Of a stretch of DNA of 18,592 nucleotides, positions 7,180-13,585 are shown one piece after another. This DNA is from Leucobacter sp. Lineage in GTDB: Bacteria > Actinomycetota > Actinomycetes > Actinomycetales > Microbacteriaceae. The position numbers were made by a program, and so were the translations under genes. Position 1 is the stretch's first letter; each line of letters begins with the position of its first letter. Under the pieces are notes generated by a model that saw only the letters and a list, made by a program, of their open reading frames with translations, had not been told where the DNA came from and did no database searches. The stretch is from assembly GCA_031178565.1 (NCBI GenBank), contig JAPSIU010000022.1, positions 1 to 18,592 of the forward strand, in the 5' to 3' direction.

Positions 7180-7208
7180 TTGACGATAGTTCCGGTCGGG
7201 GTTAGTAT
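7180..7208 (+). promoter_or_regulatory. Promoter of the flavin reductase-BCCT operon (leaderless)
   Basis: TTGACG (7180-7185), a 17-base spacer and TAGTAT (7203-7208) form a strong promoter. Seven bases later comes the ATG at 7216, so the mRNA would begin at the start codon. No Shine-Dalgarno is present. The layout copies that of gntR. Confidence 0.7.
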
Positions 7209-7211
7209 TTC

Positions 7212-7221
7212 TTGCATGCAA
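7212..7221. promoter_or_regulatory. Candidate GntR operator over the flavin reductase start codon
   Basis: TTGCATGCAA is a perfect 10-bp palindrome; with flanks it reads TTCTTGCATGCAACAT from 7209. The ATG (7216-7218) occupies bases 8-10 of this 16-mer, the same place as in the gntR site. It directly follows the -10 box. Confidence 0.6.
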
Positions 7222-8181
7222 CATCACATCAAAGAAGCTGTTACTCGAGCATGGGAAGCCGCCTGGGACCGGGGTGAGGTCGACGCCTTCGACGCGATCC
7301 TCCACCCCGACTACCGACGCGAGAGCACTCGCACCGGCCGGCAGTCCGACGCTGCCGCCCTCAAGCAGGAGATTCTCGATGCGCGGGCGGCGTTCCCCGA
7401 TCTCGTCACCACGATCGACCGGATCATCGTCGACGACGACGGTGAGAACGCAGCTGTCTTCTGGCACACGAACGGTACGTTCTCGAACGATCTGCAGGGT
7501 GTGCCCGCCACCGGCAGCCGCGTGGAGACTCGGGGATCGAATCAGATCGAGCTGCGCGACGGAAAGGTCGTGCGCGAGCGCGTGACGTGGGATCAGAGCG
7601 AACTGCTCGCCGACCTGGGGGTCCCCTCGCTTCGCTCGGCGTTCGAGAACGACCCGTCGGATGTCGTGGTGGACGACCTGAGCGGTGTGCCGGGCCTCGA
7701 CGCGCTGAAGGGGTTCAACCGTCAGTTCGTGACGGGCGTCACCGTCGTGACGACGATCGACGAGGACGGGAGGCCCCGCGGCCTGGCGGCGAACTCCTAC
7801 GCATCGGTGTCGCTCGAGCCGCCGCTGGTGCTGATCTGCGTGCAGAAGACGACGAGCACGTACGCGTCTCTGTTCAAGTCGACCCATCTCGGCATCAACA
7901 TCATGAGCAACGAGCAGCGCGGCACCGTCGGTGTCTTCGCCTCGAAGAGCGCCGACAAGTTCGCGGGGCTCGACTGGCACGCCGGTCCGGCCGGAAGTCC
8001 GTTGATCGACGGGTCGGCCGCCTCGATCGAGGCCGAGATCAAGGAGCGTTTCCAGGCGAAGACGCACACCGTGTTCATCGCGAAGGTGACCCACGCCGAG
8101 ATCGCGGAGGCGGAACCCATGGTGTACAAGGCGGGCCGGTTCTTCGACGGCGCCGCGCTCAATGAACTCCCCTCCGAATAG
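7216..8181 (+). CDS. SnoaL-like domain fused to a flavin reductase domain
   Basis: A 321-residue protein with two parts. Residues 1-~136 resemble a SnoaL/NTF2-like fold (IKEAVTRAWEAAWDRGEVDAFDAIL, AAFPDLVTTIDRIIVDDD, RDGKVVRERVTWDQ). Residues ~163-312 are a flavin reductase-like FMN-binding domain (FVTGVTVVTTIDEDGRPRGL, AANSYASVSLEPPLVLICV, LGINIMSNEQ). Flavin reductase domains pass electrons from NAD(P)H to free flavin for a partner monooxygenase, or act as flavoenzymes themselves. The SnoaL part could bind a small substrate. I chose ATG 7216 because the SnoaL fold begins there and a promoter ends seven bases before it; upstream in-frame starts add sequence covering the promoter. The BCCT gene follows after 34 bases. 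No partner monooxygenase is in the window. Confidence 0.88.
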   Translation: MQHHIKEAVTRAWEAAWDRGEVDAFDAILHPDYRRESTRTGRQSDAAALKQEILDARAAFPDLVTTIDRIIVDDDGENAAVFWHTNGTFSNDLQGVPATGSRVETRGSNQIELRDGKVVRERVTWDQSELLADLGVPSLRSAFENDPSDVVVDDLSGVPGLDALKGFNRQFVTGVTVVTTIDEDGRPRGLAANSYASVSLEPPLVLICVQKTTSTYASLFKSTHLGINIMSNEQRGTVGVFASKSADKFAGLDWHAGPAGSPLIDGSAASIEAEIKERFQAKTHTVFIAKVTHAEIAEAEPMVYKAGRFFDGAALNELPSE

Positions 8182-8215
8182 TACTGTTCATCGACACAAG
8201 GACGTGTAAAAGATC

Positions 8216-9883
8216 ATGACCAAGCAGAGTCCCGACGCGGGCAGAGGCCAAGACGTGCCGGAAGCCCCCGCCCTCGGATCGCGGGAAAGCGAGCCGGAGT
8301 TCCTGACGAGCACCTTCTCCGTCATCGAAGCCGAGCGGCTGAAGAGCCGGCCCGGCGCGGTGTTCTGGATCTCGATCGCGCTGATCGCCGCGTTCGTGGT
8401 CTGGGCGGCGGTGTCGCCCGAGAGCCTCGGCGGCACAATGACCGGCGCCATGAACTGGGCCGCCGAGAGCATCGGGTGGAGCTATCTGGTGGTCACTCTC
8501 GGATGCATCATTCTGCTCGTGTATCTCGCGGCGAGTCGGTTCGGCGGGATCCGACTCGGCAACGACGACGACCGGCCCGAGTTCAGCACGTGGGCCTGGT
8601 TGGCGATGATCCTCTCCGCGGTGATGGGCATCGGCCTCATCAGCTACGGCGTGGCCGAGCCGATCTCCCACTTCATGAGCCCGCCGCACGGCCTCGCCGA
8701 ACCGGAGACGCTCGATGCGGCGGTGACCGCGATGCAGTTCTCCTACTTCGACTGGGGTCCGAACGCGTGGGCCGTGTTCGGCGTGTTCGGCCTCGCGATC
8801 GCGTACTCGACGCACCGCCGGCACAATCCGGGCCTCGTGTCCCCGATGCTGCGCCCGATCTTCGGTTCGGCTGTCGACGGGTGGTTCGGCAAGGTCATCG
8901 ACATCTTCGCGATCATCGCGACCCTGTTCGGCACGACGACCTCCCTCGGGCTGGGAGCGTCGCAGATCAGCGAAGGCATGTCTCGCGTGTGGGGGATCCC
9001 GGAGGGCCTGTTCACCCAGATCGTCGTCATCGGAGCGATCACCGTGCTCTTCACCCTCTCCGCCCTCTCCGGCGTGCACAAGGGCATTAAGTGGCTGAGC
9101 CAGATCACGATGCTGCTGTCGGCGGGCCTCAGCGTCTACGTGCTCTTCGCGGGCCCGACGAACTTCGTGTCGAACCTGTTCTTCCGCTCGGTCGGGCAGT
9201 ACCTGTCCGAGTTCTTCCAGGTGGCGCTGCTGACCCCCGCCACCTCGGAGGACGTGCAGTGGATGCAGTGGTGGACGTACTTCATGATGGCCTGGTGGCT
9301 GAGCTGGGGCGCGTTCGTCGGCGTCTTCCTCGCGAAGATCTCGAAGGGACGCACGATCCGGCAGTTCGTGGCCGGTGTCATGGGCATTCCCAGCCTCGTG
9401 TTCTTCGTCTGGTTCACGATCATGGGCGGATCCGCCATCAAGTTCGACATGGACCGCGACGCCGGCATCGGTGCGGCGGCGGGGGAGAACGTCAATACCG
9501 CGTTCTTCGCGCTCCTCGCCGAGCTGCCGCTCACCACGGTGACCTCGGTCGTCGCGATCATCCTGGTCGTGCTCTACTTCGTATCGGGTGCCGATGCCAA
9601 CACCTTCGTGCTCAGCATGCTGTCCTCGCGCGGCTCGCTCGAACCGACGAGACCCGTCCTGGCCGTGTGGGGAGTCCTGACCGGAGTGTCCGCGATCGCG
9701 CTCCTGATCGTCGGCGGGCTGGCGGCGCTGCAGCAGGCGGCGATGCTCTCGGCCCTGCCGTTCACGATCATCGTGGCGCTGCTCGGGATCTCGCTGGTCA
9801 AGGAGCTGCAGAGGGACTCGCGGTTCGCGGGAACCCACGTCGTGACCCGGAGCGAACTCGATCAGATCGTGGCCCACGACTGA
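8216..9883 (+). CDS. BCCT-family (betaine/carnitine/choline-type) transporter
   Basis: A 555-residue, roughly twelve-helix carrier with a ~45-residue acidic cytosolic N-terminus. Family landmarks are MGIGLISYGVAEPI (137-150) in helix 3, YFDWGPNAWAVFG (177-189) in helix 4, LFGTTTSLGLGASQ (237-250) in helix 5, and the substrate tryptophans W360, W361, W364 in MAWWLSWGAFVGVFLAKISKGRT (helix 8). The usual BCCT signature has an aromatic-Trp pair before A-W-W; here it reads Met-Met. The first glycine of the helix-3 G-x-G-x-G is V136. BCCT carriers move quaternary ammonium compounds or related zwitterions. The start is ATG 8216 with a weak AAGGA some 14 bases upstream. It is second in the flavin reductase operon. 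The substrate may be a betaine or choline analogue. Confidence 0.92.
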   Translation: MTKQSPDAGRGQDVPEAPALGSRESEPEFLTSTFSVIEAERLKSRPGAVFWISIALIAAFVVWAAVSPESLGGTMTGAMNWAAESIGWSYLVVTLGCIILLVYLAASRFGGIRLGNDDDRPEFSTWAWLAMILSAVMGIGLISYGVAEPISHFMSPPHGLAEPETLDAAVTAMQFSYFDWGPNAWAVFGVFGLAIAYSTHRRHNPGLVSPMLRPIFGSAVDGWFGKVIDIFAIIATLFGTTTSLGLGASQISEGMSRVWGIPEGLFTQIVVIGAITVLFTLSALSGVHKGIKWLSQITMLLSAGLSVYVLFAGPTNFVSNLFFRSVGQYLSEFFQVALLTPATSEDVQWMQWWTYFMMAWWLSWGAFVGVFLAKISKGRTIRQFVAGVMGIPSLVFFVWFTIMGGSAIKFDMDRDAGIGAAAGENVNTAFFALLAELPLTTVTSVVAIILVVLYFVSGADANTFVLSMLSSRGSLEPTRPVLAVWGVLTGVSAIALLIVGGLAALQQAAMLSALPFTIIVALLGISLVKELQRDSRFAGTHVVTRSELDQIVAHD

Positions 9884-9885
9884 TC

Positions 9886-9900
9886 CGCCGATCCACGGCG
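9886..9900. terminator. Small hairpin between convergent genes, possible terminator
   Basis: CGCCG-ATCCA-CGGCG forms a perfect five-base stem with a five-base loop, two bases after the BCCT stop codon and before the convergent DUF1345 stop. There is no T-tract on either side, so termination activity is uncertain. Confidence 0.35.
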
Positions 9901-9911
9901 AACCCCGAGGC

Positions 9912-10631
9912 CTACGCGAAGAGCTCGGCGAACAGCTTGCCGTTCGCGATCACGTTCATCGTCAGCACGATGATGAGCGCGTTGAAGAAGAACGCGAGTG
10001 TGGTGTGCCAGACGATGGTCCAGCGCATGCGGGTGTCGACGACCTGCACGTCCGACACCGCGAAGGTGGTCGAGTTCGTGAAGGCGAGGTAGGCGAAATC
10101 CGCGAGGCGCGGCTCATCGGTCCCGGGGAAGAGGAGCGGCGGCTTGCGGGCGCGGTGGTAGCGGGAGAAGTAGATGCGCGCGTACCCCCAGTTGAAGAGG
10201 GCCCAGGAGAGCAGCATGGCCCAGACGGCGCTGAACTCCGAGAAGGGCTCGTGCACGTCCAGGCCGATGCTCGTGATGAGGTCGAGCGCCACGGTGAGCC
10301 CGAGCGCGCTGGCCCCGAAGGTGAGCAGCGTGGAGAGGAGCCGGGTCAGCGGGTGCCCGATCAGGACGCGAGCGACGTGCGGATCCGGTCGATCGATCCG
10401 CACGAGGATGTTGAGACCGAGGATCGTCGCCCCGAGATAGAAGGAGGCGACGACACACCACGCGAAGAGCCGGATCGTCCCGATCTCGCCCTCGGGCCCC
10501 CACATGATGTTCGCGCCGATCCAGACCAGCAGAAGCTGCGCGAGGAGCCCGAGGACCTCGCCTCCGACGGTGAGTGCGGCGCCGGTCCTGCCTCGGCGAG
10601 TCGGCCGGTCCTGCTGCAGATCGTGGGCCAT
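9912..10631 (-). CDS. DUF1345 family membrane protein
   Basis: A 239-residue protein with about five to six hydrophobic helices. The central and C-terminal part (WALFNWGYARIYFSRYH, PRLADFAYLAFTNSTTFAVSDV, WHTTLAFFFNALIIVLTMNVIA) matches the DUF1345 family: 'DF.Y.aFtig..fqvSD...' followed by 'R..l.h..laf.fn..iial.in'. In many members the position before D-V is Q-V-S; here it is A-V-S. No biochemical role is known. The start is ATG 10631, preceded by TTGGGGATC as a weak ribosome site. It is the last gene of the minus-strand run, 26 bases after trpS, and meets the BCCT gene tail to tail. Confidence 0.85.
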   Translation of the reverse strand: MAHDLQQDRPTRRGRTGAALTVGGEVLGLLAQLLLVWIGANIMWGPEGEIGTIRLFAWCVVASFYLGATILGLNILVRIDRPDPHVARVLIGHPLTRLLSTLLTFGASALGLTVALDLITSIGLDVHEPFSEFSAVWAMLLSWALFNWGYARIYFSRYHRARKPPLLFPGTDEPRLADFAYLAFTNSTTFAVSDVQVVDTRMRWTIVWHTTLAFFFNALIIVLTMNVIANGKLFAELFA

Positions 10632-10657
10632 GATCCCCAACTGTAGAGGACGCCGCC

Positions 10658-11668
10658 TCAGCGGTGCAGCAGCCCCATCCGCTCGTAGACCAGCTGCAGC
10701 GTGCGGCTCGCGACCTCGTCGGCGCGCTCGGCGGCCGCCGCGAGCAGCCGGTCGAGCTCGCCCCGATCCGCCAGCAGTTCCTCGGTGCGGGCGCGCACGG
10801 GCGCGAAGGTCTCCTCGACCACCTCGACGAGCCCCTTCTTGAGGTCGCCGTATCCGCGGCCGGCGAACTCCGCCTCGATCTCCGAGACCGGACGCCCCGT
10901 CAGCACCGAGTAGATCGTGAGCAGGTTCGAGACGCCGGGCTTCGCCTCGCGATCGAAGCGGATCTCGCCGTCGGCGTCCGTCACCGCGCGCATGATCTTC
11001 TTCTTCGTGACGTTCGCGGGATCCAGCACCTTGACGAGTCCGGCCTCGCTGTCGGCCGACTTCGACATCTTGGACGTCGGCTCCTGCAGGTCGTAGATCT
11101 TCGCGGTGCCCTTCTGGATCTGCGCCTCGGGCACCACGAAGGTGTCGCCGTAACGGGAGTTGAAGCGGTTCGCGAGGTCGCGGGTGAGTTCGACGTGCTG
11201 CCGCTGATCCTCGCCCACGGGCACCGCATCCGTGCGGTAGAGCAGGATGTCGGCGGCCATCAGCATCGGGTAGGTGAAGAGTCCGACCGACGAGGTGTCC
11301 GCTCCGTAGCGCTGCGACTTGTCCTTGAACTGCGTCATGCGGCTGGCCTCGCCGAAGCCGGTGAGCGTGTTGAGTACCCAGGCCAGCTCGGCGTGCGCCG
11401 GCACCTGCGACTGCACGAACAGCGTGGACTTCGCGGGGTCGATGCCGGCGGCGATGTACTGGGCTGCGGTGCGGCGGGTGCGTTCGGCGAGCTCGGCGGG
11501 ATCCTGCGGCACGGTGATCGCGTGCAGGTTCACGACGCAGAAGAAGGCGTCGTAGTCCTCCTGCATCCGCGTCCACTGGCTCAGCGCGCCGATGTAGTTG
11601 CCGAGATGCAGCGAGTCGCTCGAGGGCTGCATGCCGGAGAAGATGACGGGCTTGGCGGTTTCGTTCAT
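10658..11668 (-). CDS. trpS: Tryptophan--tRNA ligase
   Basis: A 336-residue class I aminoacyl-tRNA synthetase that charges tRNA-Trp in the cytosol. The N-terminus has the TrpS hallmark SGMQPSSDSLHLGNYIGAL, with the HIGH-type signature LHLGN (20-24). VGEDQRQHVELTRDLA (151-166) is the tryptophan pocket region, and TSKMSKSA carries the KMSKS loop (200-204). The length is typical for bacterial TrpS, with a complete C-terminal anticodon domain. The start is ATG 11668. The gene begins 22 bases after the upstream exonuclease III gene ends, so it is probably co-transcribed. No T-box or attenuator is apparent in that short gap. Confidence 0.97.
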   Translation of the reverse strand: MNETAKPVIFSGMQPSSDSLHLGNYIGALSQWTRMQEDYDAFFCVVNLHAITVPQDPAELAERTRRTAAQYIAAGIDPAKSTLFVQSQVPAHAELAWVLNTLTGFGEASRMTQFKDKSQRYGADTSSVGLFTYPMLMAADILLYRTDAVPVGEDQRQHVELTRDLANRFNSRYGDTFVVPEAQIQKGTAKIYDLQEPTSKMSKSADSEAGLVKVLDPANVTKKKIMRAVTDADGEIRFDREAKPGVSNLLTIYSVLTGRPVSEIEAEFAGRGYGDLKKGLVEVVEETFAPVRARTEELLADRGELDRLLAAAAERADEVASRTLQLVYERMGLLHR

Positions 11669-11690
11669 GGTGGCTTTCTTCGAGGGCGCT

Positions 11691-12551
11691 CTAGGCGCGG
11701 TAGTCGACGACGACGGGAGCGTGGTCCGACCATCGCTCGGCGTAGGACGCCGCGCGGTCGATGACGTAGCTCTCGACGCGCTCCGCGAGCGCCGGGGTCA
11801 CGACGTGGTAGTCGATGCGCCAGCCGGTGTCGTTGTCGAAGGCCTGGCCGCGGTTCGACCACCAGGTGTACGGCCCGTCGACCTCGCCGTGGAATCGGCG
11901 GCCCACGTCGATCCAGCCGTGGCCGGGGCCCTCCGTGCCGTCGACGCCCACGATCATCTCGCCCCGCGGGCCGAAGAAGCGGTCGAAGTAGGCGCGCTCG
12001 CGGGGCAGGAAGCCGGAGCGCTTGACGTTGCCCCTCCAGTTCTTGATGTCGAACTCGCGGTGGCCCACGTTGAAGTCGCCGACGATGGCGACGAGCTCGC
12101 GCTCATCGGCGAGCTCGTTCATGCGCTCGCCCATGGCCTCGAGGAAGGCCCACTTCGCCTCCTGGCGGGGGGTGTCGACCTCGCCCGAGTGCGTGTAGTT
12201 GCTGACGACGGTGATGGGCGCGCCGCCCAGCTCGAAGTCGGCCTCGAGCCAGCGCCCGGAGGACTGGACCCGCTCCTGCGCGTCGAGCCCGCCCAGGCCC
12301 GCGCGGTGCGAGAGCGCCGGGACCCGGCTGGCGATCGCGACCCCCGCGCGACCCTTGATCTCGCAGGGATCGTGCAGGACGTGCCATCCCGCCCTGCCGA
12401 GGAACTCCTCGAGGTGCTCGTCCTGAGCCCGCACCTCCTGCATCGCGAGCACGTCGATGTCGCGATTCGCGAGCCAGTCGCCCATCCCCTTGCGGAAGGC
12501 GGCACGGATGCCGTTGACGTTGACGGATGCGACGCGCAGGGTTTCAGCCAT
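11691..12551 (-). CDS. Exodeoxyribonuclease III / AP endonuclease (first copy, proximal to trpS)
   Basis: A 286-residue EEP-fold DNA repair nuclease that cuts at abasic sites and removes 3' blocks. All key residues of the ExoIII family are visible: N11 and N13 in SVNVNGIR, E39 in MQEVRAQDEH, Y119 in SNYTHSG, D159 and N161 in GDFNVGH, D247 in RIDYHVV, and D276/H277 in SDHAPV. It should therefore be active. Between N161 and D247 it has a long insert (HREFDIKNWRGN, HGWIDVGRRFHGEVDGPYTWWS) that is typical of the actinobacterial group and differs from the second copy. The start is ATG 12551. It lies 22 bases downstream of the second copy and 22 bases upstream of trpS. Confidence 0.93.
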   Translation of the reverse strand: MAETLRVASVNVNGIRAAFRKGMGDWLANRDIDVLAMQEVRAQDEHLEEFLGRAGWHVLHDPCEIKGRAGVAIASRVPALSHRAGLGGLDAQERVQSSGRWLEADFELGGAPITVVSNYTHSGEVDTPRQEAKWAFLEAMGERMNELADERELVAIVGDFNVGHREFDIKNWRGNVKRSGFLPRERAYFDRFFGPRGEMIVGVDGTEGPGHGWIDVGRRFHGEVDGPYTWWSNRGQAFDNDTGWRIDYHVVTPALAERVESYVIDRAASYAERWSDHAPVVVDYRA

Positions 12552-12573
12552 GCGCTCCAGTCTATCGAAGCCG

Positions 12574-13452
12574 CTAGAACACCATCGGCCGGTCGTACTC
12601 GTCCTCGAACGTGCCGCCGAGCAGCGAGGGATCGACGTCGCAGACGACCGGCACGTGATCGCTCGGCGCGTCGCCCTTGCGCTCCTCGCGCTCGATGGAG
12701 GCGCCCGTCACGGCGTCGGCGAAGGCTCGTGATCCCATGATGAAGTCGATCCTCATCCCCTGGTTCTTGGGGAACCTCCCCGCCTTGTAGTCCCAGAAGG
12801 TGTAACCCTCGGGCACGATGGGGCGCACGACGTCCTCCACGAGCGGTGCGAACGAGGCGAACATCGACCGCTCCTCGGGGGAGACGTGGGTCGACTGCCC
12901 GACGGCGAAGCTCGGATCCCCCATGTCGCTGTCGAGCGGGGCGATGTTCCAGTCGCCCATGAGCGCGAGCGGCAGCTCGGGATCCTCGTCCAGCCACGCC
13001 TCGGTGCTGCGGCGCAGCGCCTCGAGCCACGCGAGCTTGTAGTCGAGGTGCGGATCGCCGAGCGCGCGGCCGTTCGGCACGTAGAGGCTCCAGAGCCGGA
13101 GATCGCCGACCGTGACGCCGAGCGCCCGGGCCTCGCGCGGAAGCCCGCTCGGATCGAGCTGCTGCAGGGACTCCTGCCCCTTGATGGGCTTGCCGAACCC
13201 CGGCATGCCGTCGAAGCTCGTTGCGACGTCGGTCATCTCGTGCCGGCTCGCGAAGGCGACGCCGTTCCACTGGTTCAGACCGTGGATCTCGAGCTGATAT
13301 CCGGCCTGCTCGAAGGCCTCGACCGGGAACTGATCCGGTCGGCACTTGATCTCCTGCATGGCCAGCACGTCGATGTCCTCGCGGACGAGCCAGTCGGCGA
13401 CGCGGCCGAAACGGGTGCGGATCGAGTTGACGTTCCAGGTGGCGATGCGCAT
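12574..13452 (-). CDS. xthA: Exodeoxyribonuclease III / AP endonuclease (second copy, first gene of the run)
   Basis: A 292-residue ExoIII-type AP endonuclease, closer to classical XthA than its neighbour. Key residues are N7 in TWNVNSIR, E34 in MQEIKCRPDQFP, Y124 in YVPNGR, D167/N169 in GDWNIAP, D236 in RIDFIMGS and D265/H266 in SDHVPVV. The FDGMPGFG and FWDYKAGRFPKNQGMRIDF segments are typical of bacterial XthA. I chose ATG 13452 because the family begins 'MRIATWNVNSIR'; the open frame runs further upstream to 13569 without homology. No good Shine-Dalgarno is seen; TAGGCT lies seven bases before the ATG as a possible leaderless -10, but without a clear -35. It leads the minus-strand run xthA, second nuclease, trpS, DUF1345. 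Confidence 0.93.
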   Translation of the reverse strand: MRIATWNVNSIRTRFGRVADWLVREDIDVLAMQEIKCRPDQFPVEAFEQAGYQLEIHGLNQWNGVAFASRHEMTDVATSFDGMPGFGKPIKGQESLQQLDPSGLPREARALGVTVGDLRLWSLYVPNGRALGDPHLDYKLAWLEALRRSTEAWLDEDPELPLALMGDWNIAPLDSDMGDPSFAVGQSTHVSPEERSMFASFAPLVEDVVRPIVPEGYTFWDYKAGRFPKNQGMRIDFIMGSRAFADAVTGASIEREERKGDAPSDHVPVVCDVDPSLLGGTFEDEYDRPMVF

Positions 13453-13504
13453 GAGGACCAGCCTATCGGCCGGTCGGAAGGGCCGTTCTCCGGCCCATGA
13501 CATA

Positions 13505-13533
13505 TTGCGGTTTACTTGACGGGGAGGGATGAT
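13505..13533 (+). promoter_or_regulatory. Possible promoter of the LuxR-type regulator gene
   Basis: TTGCGG (13505-13510), a 17-base spacer and GATGAT (13528-13533) form a plausible but imperfect promoter in the 116-base gap between the divergent xthA and LuxR-type genes. Confidence 0.35.
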
Positions 13534-13552
13534 CGAACAGAAAGGGGACGTC

Positions 13553-13585
13553 ATGCTCAGGGAAAGCAATGGCGCGCGACGGTAA
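13553..13585 (+). CDS. Possible 10-codon upstream ORF overlapping the LuxR-type gene start
   Basis: ATG 13553 opens a frame encoding MLRESNGARR and stops at TAA 13583-13585, fourteen bases inside the regulator gene in another frame. GGGG (13544-13547) lies five bases before this ATG, a better ribosome site than many in the window. It could set translation of the regulator by coupling or competition, or be chance. No peptide function is suggested. Confidence 0.3.
   Translation: MLRESNGARR

Noticed and set aside
7084..7215. An N-terminal extension of the flavin reductase fusion from TTG 7084 or ATG 7108
   Set aside because: It would translate through the operators and the TTGACG/TAGTAT promoter, and has no domain-like sequence.
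7084..7221. Short repeats at 7084, 7103 and 7212 as a CRISPR array
   Set aside because: The repeats are only 10-12 bp, palindromic and irregularly spaced (20 and 108 bp), which suits operators rather than CRISPR.
8159..9877. A 572-residue open frame antisense to the BCCT gene
   Set aside because: Low-complexity charged sequence with no recognisable domain; an artefact of high GC.
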